Shown here: one piece after another, positions 1 through 4,951 of the stretch
Position numbering within the stretch: the first letter of the stretch is position 1
How the letters are laid out: each line of letters begins with the position of its first letter
Source of the DNA: Actinomycetes bacterium
GTDB lineage: Bacteria > Actinomycetota > Acidimicrobiia > Acidimicrobiales > Palsa-688
NCBI GenBank assembly: GCA_021796905.1
Contig: JAKABK010000060.1
Span: 1 to 8,135, forward strand
DNA length: 8,135 bases
Direction of reading: 5' to 3'
Translations under genes and position numbers: made by a program
The notes under the pieces: model-generated
Told to the model about the DNA's origin: nothing
Databases searched by the model: none
Seen by the model: the letters and a program-made list of their open reading frames with translations, nothing else

Positions 1-24
1 CTCCGGCCCCTGTAAGGGCCGGAG
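1..24. terminator. Perfect GC-rich hairpin downstream of crgA
   Basis: CTCCGGCCC at 1-9 and GGGCCGGAG at 16-24 are perfect reverse complements around a 6-base loop (CTGTAA). The 9-bp stem begins 27 bases beyond the crgA stop in the direction of crgA transcription, which suits an intrinsic terminator. No T-run is visible on the crgA side before the window ends. The structure is symmetric, so it could also end transcription arriving from the left. Confidence 0.6.
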
Positions 25-50
25 GACCCGGTCGTCGTCGGCTCAGCGGG

Positions 51-329
51 TCAACGCCAGCGGGTGGCCGCCACGAACCCGGCTATCACCCCGACGAGCC
101 CACCCAGCAGGTACCAGTTGGTGGGGCTGGCCGGGAGCAGCGTGAGGTAGTTGAGGATGATGACGATCACACCGATCCCCATGAAGGTCAGAACCAGCGC
201 CGGCACCCACCACGGGCTGCTGCGGTACTCGTCGGGGATCGGGGGGGTGTAACGCCCCGAAACGGTCGACGGGGCCGTCCGTCCTCCCTTGGGCGTGACC
301 CGTCCCGTCTCCTTGGTCCTCCTCGCCAT
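51..329 (-). CDS. crgA: Cell division protein CrgA
   Basis: A 92-residue protein, matching the roughly 93 residues of mycobacterial CrgA. Residues 1-35 form a basic, Pro/Thr-rich cytoplasmic tail. Two hydrophobic helices follow at about 41-62 (from [17 protein letters not shown]) and 71-90, joined by a short loop, and the protein ends in TRWR. This two-helix layout is typical of CrgA, an actinobacterial membrane protein that interacts with FtsZ, FtsI and FtsQ at the septum (family knowledge). The start is the ATG whose complement lies at 327-329. It has no clear Shine-Dalgarno, but TAACCT lies exactly 8 bases upstream, so a leaderless transcript is likely. It is divergent from trpG/pabA; crgA and a TrpG-type gene are also near neighbours in mycobacteria. 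A longer reading frame to 572 overlaps trpG and is rejected. Confidence 0.93.
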   Translation of the reverse strand: MARRTKETGRVTPKGGRTAPSTVSGRYTPPIPDEYRSSPWWVPALVLTFMGIGVIVIILNYLTLLPASPTNWYLLGGLVGVIAGFVAATRWR

Positions 330-337
330 CGTCCCGG

Positions 338-367
338 AGGTTACCGGAGCCGGGGACCTCCGGTCGT
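338..367 (-). promoter_or_regulatory. Predicted leaderless promoter of crgA
   Basis: On the minus strand TAACCT (343 down to 338) fits the TANNNT form of a -10 element and lies 8 bases before the crgA ATG, so the start site would fall at or next to the ATG. ACGACC (367 down to 362), 18 bases upstream, keeps only the GAC core of a -35 hexamer. The match to the divergent trpG promoter, in sequence and spacing, strengthens the call. Confidence 0.5.
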
Positions 368-377
368 GCGGGCAGCT

Positions 378-407
378 GTGACCAGCTGCTGGGCTCGACG
401 CTAACCT
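378..407 (+). promoter_or_regulatory. Predicted leaderless promoter of trpG/pabA
   Basis: GTGACC at 378-383 (4 of 6 matches to TTGACA) and TAACCT at 402-407 are separated by 18 bases. The -10 ends 8 bases before the GTG at 416, which places transcription initiation at or within two bases of the start codon. No Shine-Dalgarno lies between, consistent with a leaderless mRNA. Confidence 0.5.
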
Positions 408-415
408 CACCTCGC

Positions 416-1039
416 GTGACCCGCGTCCTGGTCGTAGACAACTACGACTCGTTCGTCTACAACCTGGTCCAGTACCTCGGCCAGCTGGGTGCCGAACCCG
501 TGGTCCGCCGCAACGACTCCGTCGACCTCGACTGGGTCGCCGCCTTCGAACCCGACGGTGTCGTGGTCTCACCGGGCCCGGGCCGACCGGAGGACGCCGG
601 GATCAGCGTACCGGTGATCCGGGCATGGGCCGGGCGGGCGCCGCTGCTCGGGGTCTGTCTGGGTCACCAGGCGATAGCGGTGGCCTTCGGGGGCTCGGTG
701 GTAAGGGCCCCCGTGATGCACGGTAAGACCTCGACGGTCAGCCACGACCGGCAGGGGGTCTTCGCCGGGATGCCCGATCCGTTCGTCGCGACCCGCTACC
801 ACTCCCTCGTGGTAGCTGACGCCGGGCTCCCAGATGATCTGGAGGTCACTGCCCGCTCCGAGGACGGGACGATCATGGGGGTCCGCCTCCGTGGTGGAGG
901 GACCCCGGTGGAAGGAGTCCAGTTCCACCCCGAGTCCATCCTCACCGAGGGCGGTCACCAACTCGTCGGCAACTGGCTCGCAACCTGCCGGGCCCGGCCT
1001 CCCGGGAGTGCCGTAGGAGAGCCAACGGCACAGGGATAG
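416..1039 (+). CDS. trpG: Class I glutamine amidotransferase, anthranilate/aminodeoxychorismate synthase component II
   Basis: A 207-residue protein that hydrolyses glutamine and passes ammonia to a TrpE- or PabB-type partner in tryptophan or folate synthesis. Visible motifs are the N-terminal [13 protein letters not shown], the oxyanion-loop region SPGPG (52-56), the nucleophile elbow GVCLGHQ with Cys81, HGKTS (102-106), YHSLV (128-132), and the rest of the triad, His171 and Glu173, in VQFHPES. The set is complete, so it should be active. The TrpG and PabA roles cannot be separated from sequence, and many bacteria use one subunit for both; no trpE or pabB is in the window. The GTG start is chosen because the protein begins directly with the family motif and the -10 element sits 8 bases upstream. 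The last ~15 residues ([13 protein letters not shown]) are a non-conserved tail that overlaps a hairpin. The gene converges with the thiolase across 16 bases. Confidence 0.95.
   Translation: MTRVLVVDNYDSFVYNLVQYLGQLGAEPVVRRNDSVDLDWVAAFEPDGVVVSPGPGRPEDAGISVPVIRAWAGRAPLLGVCLGHQAIAVAFGGSVVRAPVMHGKTSTVSHDRQGVFAGMPDPFVATRYHSLVVADAGLPDDLEVTARSEDGTIMGVRLRGGGTPVEGVQFHPESILTEGGHQLVGNWLATCRARPPGSAVGEPTAQG
1008..1031. terminator. Inverted repeat at the trpG 3' end
   Basis: GTGCCGT (1008-1014) and ACGGCAC (1025-1031) pair perfectly around a 10-base loop. The hairpin lies inside the last codons of trpG, just before the 16-base convergent gap to the thiolase, so it may help end transcripts from either side. 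No T-run follows, so the call is tentative. Confidence 0.3.
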
Positions 1040-1055
1040 GGCCGACCCGGCGGTA

Positions 1056-2252
1056 TCAGCCCAGGCGTTCGATCACAGTCGCGTTGGCGAGACCACCGCC
1101 TTCGCACATGGTGAGCAGGCCCCAACGCCCCCCGCTGCGCTCAAGCTCGTTGAGCAGGGTCGCGGCCAGCTTGGTCCCGGACGCCCCCAGTGGGTGCCCG
1201 AGGGCGATCGCCCCGCCGTTGACGTTCACCCGCTCCATATCGGGGTGGTGCTCGGCAGCCCACGCCAGCACGACCGAGGCGAAAGCCTCGTTGATCTCGA
1301 CCAGGTCGATGTCGTCCAGCTCGAGCTTGGCGCGCTCGAGGACCTTGGTGGTAGCGGGGATCGGCCCGGTCAACATCGTCACCGGGTCCACCCCCGCCAG
1401 GGCGAAGGCGTGGAAGCGGGCACGGGGCGTGAGGCCTAGCGACGTCGCTCTCTCCTCGCTCATCACCAGCACTGCGGAGGCGCCGTCGGTGATCTGCGAG
1501 GAGTTCCCGGCGGTCACCTTGCCGTCCGGTTTGAACGCCGGCTTCAAGGCGGCGAGGGTCTCGGCGGTGGTACCCGGCCGGATCCCGTCGTCGCGCTCGA
1601 CCAGCTCCCCGGTCTCGAGGATCTTGCCGGACTCCCGGTCGTGGACCCGAGCGGGAACGGACACGATCTCGCGCTCGAAGCGACCCTCCTCGGTCGCGCG
1701 TGCAGCGAGTTGCTGGCTGCGGGCGCCGAACTCGTCGAGGTCCTCCCGGCTGAGACCCCAACGGTCGGCGATCATCTCCGCCGAGATGCCTTGGGGTACC
1801 AACCCTCCGGCCCCCTTGTAGCGCTGCTCTACACGAGGGCCGAACGCACGGCCGACGTTGGGAGCGGCGAGACTGGCTCCCATCGGCACCAGGCTCATCA
1901 CCTCGACGCCAGCGGCGATCGCCACGTCGTAGGCTCCGGCCATCACCCCTTGAGCAGCGAAGTGGAGCGACTGTTGGGAGCTGCCGCACTGGCGGTCCAC
2001 GGTCGTGGCGGGGACCGACTCGGGGAACCCGGCGGCCAGCACCGCGTTTCGGGCAATGTTGAGCGCCTGTGCTCCCACCTGCATCACGCAGCCCATGATC
2101 ACGTCGTCGACCAGCGCCGGATCGAGACCGTTACGCTCCGTCAGGGCCTTCAGGGTCTCGGCGGCCAGGTCGGCAGGATGCCAACCCGACAGCCGCCCGT
2201 TGCGCTTGCCTCCCGCCGTCCTCACGGCGTCGACGATGACCGCGTTTGGCAT
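1056..2252 (-). CDS. Acetyl-CoA acetyltransferase / 3-ketoacyl-CoA thiolase (FadA family)
   Basis: A 398-residue thiolase, normal length for the family. It catalyses thiolytic cleavage of 3-ketoacyl-CoA in beta-oxidation, or the reverse condensation. Catalytic residues are all present: acyl-accepting Cys89 in TVDRQCGSSQQ, the NEAF motif (321-324), His353 in GGAIALGHPLGASG, and the second cysteine Cys383 in TMCEGGG. It resembles the degradative thiolases of actinobacteria, including steroid-pathway FadA enzymes, but the substrate cannot be read from sequence. The ATG (complement at 2250-2252) is chosen because MPNAVIVDAVRT is the usual thiolase N-terminus and GAGGAG lies 7 bases upstream (plus-strand 2260-2265). 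The frame stays open to 2363, but that extension is Ser-rich low complexity encoded partly by a tandem repeat. The gene is divergent from the peroxiredoxin, and no other beta-oxidation gene is nearby. Confidence 0.93.
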   Translation of the reverse strand: MPNAVIVDAVRTAGGKRNGRLSGWHPADLAAETLKALTERNGLDPALVDDVIMGCVMQVGAQALNIARNAVLAAGFPESVPATTVDRQCGSSQQSLHFAAQGVMAGAYDVAIAAGVEVMSLVPMGASLAAPNVGRAFGPRVEQRYKGAGGLVPQGISAEMIADRWGLSREDLDEFGARSQQLAARATEEGRFEREIVSVPARVHDRESGKILETGELVERDDGIRPGTTAETLAALKPAFKPDGKVTAGNSSQITDGASAVLVMSEERATSLGLTPRARFHAFALAGVDPVTMLTGPIPATTKVLERAKLELDDIDLVEINEAFASVVLAWAAEHHPDMERVNVNGGAIALGHPLGASGTKLAATLLNELERSGGRWGLLTMCEGGGLANATVIERLG

Positions 2253-2265
2253 GGAAGCTCTCCTC

Positions 2266-2295
2266 GACTCTGCGCTCGATGACTCTGCGCTCGAT
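2266..2295. repeat. Two perfect tandem copies of a 15-base unit
   Basis: GACTCTGCGCTCGAT occurs at 2266-2280 and again, without any gap, at 2281-2295. The array lies directly upstream of the thiolase Shine-Dalgarno, probably in its 5' leader. A 15-base period keeps frame, so the frame open upstream of the thiolase reads SSAES twice, but nothing suggests that it is translated. Confidence 0.9.
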
Positions 2296-2335
2296 CCTCC
2301 GCTGGGCGAGGCTACCCCCGGGAAGGGGGGACACA

Positions 2336-2341
2336 AAAGTA
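2336..2341 (-). promoter_or_regulatory. Possible -10 element for the thiolase
   Basis: On the minus strand TACTTT (2341 down to 2336) fits TANNNT and would start a leader of about 75 bases carrying the tandem repeat and the Shine-Dalgarno. No convincing -35 lies 16-18 bases upstream, so confidence is low. Confidence 0.25.
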
Positions 2342-2374
2342 GACCTTGTGGGTCGTCTATCACGGTCGGCGGGA

Positions 2375-2380
2375 TATCCT
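2375..2380 (+). promoter_or_regulatory. Possible -10 element for the peroxiredoxin
   Basis: TATCCT at 2375-2380 is a fair -10 match, 41 bases before the peroxiredoxin ATG. It would give a leader of roughly 35 bases containing the Shine-Dalgarno at 2408-2414. The nearest TTG-type -35 (TTGTGG, 2346-2351) is 23 bases away, too far for a standard promoter. A non-housekeeping sigma factor or an activator is possible. Confidence 0.3.
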
Positions 2381-2421
2381 CGGGCCACGCAGCTCAGCGT
2401 CGAGAACGAGAGGAACGAGCC

Positions 2422-3057
2422 ATGGCACTGCAACTCGGAGACGAGGCACCGGACTTCACTACCGAGACGACCGAGGGAACGATCCGCTTCCACGAGTGGC
2501 TCGGCGACAGCTGGGGTGTGCTCTTCAGCCACCCCAAGGACTTCACCCCGGTCTGCACCACCGAGCTGGGGGCGGTGGCCAAGCTCCAGGACGAGTTCGA
2601 ACGGCGAAACGCCAAGGTCATAGCCATCAGCGTCGACGGCCTCGACCATCACCGCGACTGGATCCCCGACATCAACGAGACCCAGGGCACCGAGGTCAAC
2701 TTCCCGATCATCGCCGACCCGGACCGCCGGGTGGCGGACCTCTACGGGATGATCCACCCCAACGCCTCCGACACCGTCACCGTGCGCTCGGTGTTCTGGA
2801 TCGGCCCGGACAAGAAGATCAAAGCGACGGTCACCTACCCGCAGAGCACTGGCCGGAACTTCCAGGAGATCCTCCGGGTGCTCGACTCCCTGCAACTGAC
2901 CTCCAAGTTCTCCGTGTCAACGCCGGCAGACTGGCAGAGCGGCGAGGACGTGATCATCTCACCAGCGATCGACGACGCCGCCGCTCAGGAGAAGTTCCCG
3001 AAGGGGTGGGAGACCAAGCGGCCCTACCTGCGGCTCACTCCGCAGCCCGACCTCTGA
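2422..3057 (+). CDS. 1-Cys peroxiredoxin (Prx6/AhpC-TSA type)
   Basis: A 211-residue cytoplasmic peroxidase that reduces hydrogen peroxide and organic hydroperoxides. The catalytic motif FTPVCTTEL gives Thr42, Pro43 and peroxidatic Cys45. The SVFWIGPDKKI strand, preceded by an Arg, and the long C-terminal extension (about 160-211, with SVSTPADWQSGEDVI) are features of the Prx6 subfamily. Cys45 is the only cysteine, so no resolving cysteine exists in the chain and an external thiol must regenerate it. The ATG is supported by GAGAGGA at 2408-2414, 7 bases upstream, and by MALQLGDEAPDF, a typical N-terminus. The frame is open far upstream, but that part is antisense to the thiolase. It stands alone with no reductase gene adjacent, is divergent from the thiolase and convergent with the CPBP gene. 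Confidence 0.95.
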   Translation: MALQLGDEAPDFTTETTEGTIRFHEWLGDSWGVLFSHPKDFTPVCTTELGAVAKLQDEFERRNAKVIAISVDGLDHHRDWIPDINETQGTEVNFPIIADPDRRVADLYGMIHPNASDTVTVRSVFWIGPDKKIKATVTYPQSTGRNFQEILRVLDSLQLTSKFSVSTPADWQSGEDVIISPAIDDAAAQEKFPKGWETKRPYLRLTPQPDL

Positions 3058-3090
3058 TCGATCAGGGTCGTACCCGCCGGCACCAGCCCC

Positions 3091-3132
3091 GCCGGCAGCA
3101 GCTCTCCCCAGGGGGGTAGGGCTGCTGCCGGT
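3091..3132. terminator. Bidirectional hairpin terminator between convergent genes
   Basis: CCGGCAGCAGC (3092-3102) pairs perfectly with GCTGCTGCCGG (3121-3131). Inside, TCTCCCC can extend the stem against the following G-rich stretch through a G-T wobble and one mismatch, leaving a very short loop. It lies 34 bases after the peroxiredoxin stop and 20 bases past the stop of the opposing CPBP gene, the expected place for a shared terminator. No T-run is present on either side, as is common in GC-rich actinobacteria. Confidence 0.7.
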
Positions 3133-3151
3133 ACTGTTGCGGCCGGGCGGC

Positions 3152-3970
3152 TCAGTGGACAGCGAAGACGACCAGAGCTGCGGTCAGGTTGAACAGTCCG
3201 TGCGCGACCATCCCTCCCCCGAGGCGTCGCGTCAACATGGCGGTGTAGCCGAGAACCGCCCCGAGCAGGACCAAGGAGAGCACCACCGAGACGTTCCCGA
3301 GCCCGTGGGCCTCCCCGAGGTGGGCGAGCCCGAACAGCAGCGCTTGCCCCCACACCGCGCCCTGGCCCCCCAGCTTCGATGCCAGCGCGGTCCTGATCAG
3401 TCCTCTGAAGAACAGTTCCTCGAACACCGGGGCCCCGACCGCGACGATGAGGGTCACGACCACCACCCCGGCAGGATGGCCTCTCTCGCCGCTCAGGATC
3501 TGGGTGTTGGACCCGGCGAACCGGGTCCCGGCGAACACCGCTCCCACGACCTGGACGACGACCAGGCCGATGACGGCAACGCCGAGCCCGACTGCCAGGT
3601 CGACCGGTCGGAGGGCAAGGCCGAAGTCCTCTCGCAGGGACCGGCTCCCGTAGTTGCGGCTCACCACCAGTACCGCACCGATCATCCCTGCCCACAAACC
3701 GAGCTCCCCGGCGAGCTCCGGAGCTGCTGCGGTCACCGGGGTCCCGGTGGCCGATCCCACGCCGAGAGCGAGAACCGAACCGGCGATCTCGCCGACTGCG
3801 ATACCGAGAAGCGCCCACCAGAGCGCCCGCAACGGGATCCGCCGGGCGTCGTCACCGGCCGTCGCTCTCCGGGTGTACGACGCCCACCCGGATCCGTCCC
3901 ACCAGCGTTCGCTGCCCACCGGCGACTGCGGATCGGGGTACCAGCCCGGTCGCGGTTGGGCACTCGGCAC
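3152..3970 (-). CDS. DUF2510-CPBP family intramembrane metalloprotease
   Basis: A 272-residue protein. Residues 8-33 (PGWYPDP, then ERWWDGSGWA) are a DUF2510 domain, a short Trp/Pro-rich module common at the cytoplasmic N-terminus of actinobacterial membrane proteins. Several hydrophobic helices follow from about residue 48 to the end. The CPBP (CAAX protease and bacteriocin-processing) signature is complete: FEELFFRG with Glu184, Glu185 and Arg189; FGLAHL with His217; and AHGLFNL with His257 and Asn261. These residues make the membrane-embedded metal site. The substrate is unknown; family members process prenylated proteins, bacteriocins or signalling proteins. The start is the GTG whose complement is at 3968-3970. 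It has no Shine-Dalgarno, but TAGCGT lies 6 bases upstream, suggesting a leaderless transcript. An ATG complement at 3973-3975 is in another frame. The gene is divergent from the rpmH/rnpA operon. Confidence 0.92.
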   Translation of the reverse strand: MPSAQPRPGWYPDPQSPVGSERWWDGSGWASYTRRATAGDDARRIPLRALWWALLGIAVGEIAGSVLALGVGSATGTPVTAAAPELAGELGLWAGMIGAVLVVSRNYGSRSLREDFGLALRPVDLAVGLGVAVIGLVVVQVVGAVFAGTRFAGSNTQILSGERGHPAGVVVVTLIVAVGAPVFEELFFRGLIRTALASKLGGQGAVWGQALLFGLAHLGEAHGLGNVSVVLSLVLLGAVLGYTAMLTRRLGGGMVAHGLFNLTAALVVFAVH

Positions 3971-3976
3971 CGCATG

Positions 3977-3982
3977 ACGCTA
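3977..3982 (-). promoter_or_regulatory. Possible -10 element for a leaderless CPBP transcript
   Basis: On the minus strand TAGCGT (3982 down to 3977) fits TANNNT and ends 6 bases before the GTG start, so transcription would begin at about the start codon. No good -35 is seen 17-18 bases upstream, so the call rests on the -10 and on the absence of a Shine-Dalgarno. Confidence 0.35.
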
Positions 3983-4031
3983 CCAAGGTGCCTCCGGGAC
4001 GAGGCAGCGGTCACCGCCGTCCGCACCCGTC

Positions 4032-4060
4032 TTGTCCTACTGGTAGCAGTGGCCTACGAT
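4032..4060 (+). promoter_or_regulatory. Housekeeping-type promoter of the rpmH/rnpA operon
   Basis: TTGTCC (4032-4037) and TACGAT (4055-4060) are separated by the optimal 17 bases, with 4 of 6 matches to each sigma-70 hexamer. Transcription would start near 4067, giving a leader of about 85 bases before the rnpA and rpmH start codons. It is the best-looking promoter in the window and fits a highly expressed ribosomal protein gene. Confidence 0.7.
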
Positions 4061-4102
4061 GACCCACTGTGCCAGAGGGCTGGCCGGGCTGACGCGCACT
4101 GC

Positions 4103-4151
4103 TCGCCCCTCCCGGCCGAGCCCCCCGCAAGAGGCTGCGCCGAGGAGGCGA
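4103..4151 (+). promoter_or_regulatory. Leader stem that could mask the shared rpmH/rnpA Shine-Dalgarno
   Basis: The Shine-Dalgarno GAGGAGG (4142-4148) lies 2 bases before the ATG at 4151 and 6 bases before the GTG at 4155. Bases 4103-4111 (TCGCCCCTC) can pair with 4142-4151 over nine base pairs with a single bulged A at 4146, burying the Shine-Dalgarno and the A of the ATG. A smaller helix can form in the 30-base loop (AGCC with GGCT). Translational control is inference; chance GC-rich pairing is possible. Confidence 0.35.
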
Positions 4152-4627
4152 TGAGTGAAACGTACGTTCCAACCCAACAATCGCAAGCGGGCAAAGAAGC
4201 ACGGCTTTCGAAAGCGGATGTCGACCCGCGCCGGACGAGCCATCCTGAAGTCCCGGAGGCTCAAGGGCCGGGCTCGGCTGTCCGCCTGATCTGGCGAGTC
4301 GAACGCCGGGAGCTTTTCATCGCATTGCGCACTGCCCGACGGGGGCGTAGCGGGCCCCTGACCGTCGCCCACCTGCCGGGCGACCCATCCGACCCCCCGC
4401 GGGTCGCCTTCGCCGTAGGGCGCAGGGCAGGTGGCGCAGTCGTGCGCAACCGGGTGCGACGGAGGCTGCGAGCCCACCTCAGTTCCTCCTCCTTCGCCCT
4501 CCCACCCGGGACCTACCTGATCTCTGCCGGCCCCGCTGCTTCGAGCTCCAGCTTCGAGGAGCTCGGCCGCGATCTGGCCCTCGCCGTGCAACGCTCCCAG
4601 TCAGCGTCTCGGTCAGACCAGCGATGA
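4151..4627 (+). CDS. rnpA: Ribonuclease P protein component, overlapping rpmH
   Basis: RnpA is the protein subunit of RNase P, which trims 5' leaders from tRNA precursors. The core from about residue 46 shows ERRELF, the GRSGPLTV strand, [17 protein letters not shown] and the signature RNRVRRRLR (99-107). From the ATG at 4151 the protein has 158 residues, against roughly 110-125 for most RnpA. The first 45 are read from the same bases as rpmH in another frame and are hydrophilic, without RnpA similarity. No in-frame ATG, GTG or TTG lies between 4151 and the core; the first TTG (4325) is inside the core and would delete the LF segment. The alternative is non-canonical CTG at 4286, overlapping the rpmH stop, which would give 113 residues. 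The stop overlaps the ATG at 4624 (ATGA), suggesting coupling to yidD. RnpA identity is sure; the start is not. Confidence 0.85.
   Translation: MSETYVPTQQSQAGKEARLSKADVDPRRTSHPEVPEAQGPGSAVRLIWRVERRELFIALRTARRGRSGPLTVAHLPGDPSDPPRVAFAVGRRAGGAVVRNRVRRRLRAHLSSSSFALPPGTYLISAGPAASSSSFEELGRDLALAVQRSQSASRSDQR
4155..4289 (+). CDS. rpmH: 50S ribosomal protein L34
   Basis: A 44-residue protein with the canonical L34 sequence: [20 protein letters not shown], then MSTRAGR and the basic C-terminus. L34 binds 23S rRNA in the large subunit. The GTG start is fixed by the invariant KRTFQPN start of the family and by GAGGAGG at 4142-4148, ideally spaced at 6 bases. An ATG four bases upstream (4151) is in a different frame and opens the rnpA frame, so this gene appears to be wholly nested inside rnpA. 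Ten of 44 codons end in A or T, a rather relaxed wobble for this GC-rich DNA, though neighbours were not counted. It is first in the operon behind the promoter at 4032-4060. Confidence 0.97.
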   Translation: MKRTFQPNNRKRAKKHGFRKRMSTRAGRAILKSRRLKGRARLSA

Positions 4628-4944
4628 CCGCTCCCGACCCTCGGCCCACACTCGGGGTGACCTTCTGTGGTTGTGTGGGCTCCCTCCCGGGACCCCGAGG
4701 CCGGTCGCAATCGGGTTCTTCTCGTCGACGACCGGCAGTATGGGTGTGCGTCATGGCCATCCGCGGCTATCAGCTCGCCCGCACCGGCCGCATCTCGCTC
4801 TGCCGCTTCACTCCCTCCTGTTCGGAGTACGCCGCTGTAGCGATCGACCGCCACGGCATCCGCCGTGGTCTGCTCCTCGCCGCCCGCAGGCTCGGCCGGT
4901 GCCGTCCTGGCGGACCGTTCGGGTCGGACCCAGTTCCGGAATGA
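4624..4944 (+). CDS. yidD: Membrane protein insertion efficiency factor YidD
   Basis: YidD is a small amphipathic membrane-associated protein that assists YidC-dependent insertion. The core, from about residue 37, shows IRGYQLAR, then [18 protein letters not shown] and [13 protein letters not shown], ending in DPVPE, the full family signature with its three cysteines. Core length is normal. The start is uncertain. The ATG at 4624 overlaps the rnpA stop (ATGA) and gives 106 residues, but the first ~38 (Pro/Gly/Ser/Arg-rich) match nothing in the family, and their DNA contains a perfect 8-bp inverted repeat. In-frame GTG at 4744 (66 residues) or ATG at 4753 (63 residues) would give near-standard lengths, though neither has a Shine-Dalgarno. 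The gene lies between rnpA and yidC, 7 bases before the yidC start, the usual order. Confidence 0.9.
   Translation: MTAPDPRPTLGVTFCGCVGSLPGPRGRSQSGSSRRRPAVWVCVMAIRGYQLARTGRISLCRFTPSCSEYAAVAIDRHGIRRGLLLAARRLGRCRPGGPFGSDPVPE
4644..4680 (+). repeat. Perfect 8-bp inverted repeat near the 5' end of yidD
   Basis: GCCCACAC (4644-4651) and GTGTGGGC (4673-4680) can form an 8-bp stem with a 21-base loop. It lies 20 bases inside the longest yidD reading frame, in the part coding a non-conserved extension. It could be an RNA processing or attenuation element in a gap between rnpA and a shorter yidD. Confidence 0.6.
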
Positions 4945-4951
4945 GAGAACC

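Noticed and set aside
2315..2330. CCCCC...GGGGGG hairpin between the thiolase and peroxiredoxin genes
   Set aside because: It lies between divergent starts, where a terminator makes little sense; homopolymer pairing of this sort is expected in GC-rich DNA.
2340..2359. TAGAC-N10-GTCTA inverted repeat as a redox-regulator operator for the peroxiredoxin
   Set aside because: The arms are only five bases, extend no further, and match no operator consensus that I can name.
2253..2363. 37-residue N-terminal extension of the thiolase
   Set aside because: The family N-terminus begins at the ATG ending at 2252, with a good Shine-Dalgarno; the extension is low complexity, partly a tandem repeat, and overlaps likely promoter DNA.
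3137..4150. Upstream continuation of the RnpA frame
   Set aside because: It is antisense to the CPBP protease and crosses the rpmH promoter. Its composition is shadow-like, so only the part from ATG 4151 is considered.
3971..4154. Replication origin upstream of rpmH
   Set aside because: rpmH usually borders oriC, but no DnaA-box-like TCCACA motif, AT-rich stretch or dnaA gene is visible here.
4865..4951. Earlier GTG-type start for yidC inside yidD
   Set aside because: It would overlap the conserved end of yidD by 80 bases, and the residues gained look like shifted yidD codons.
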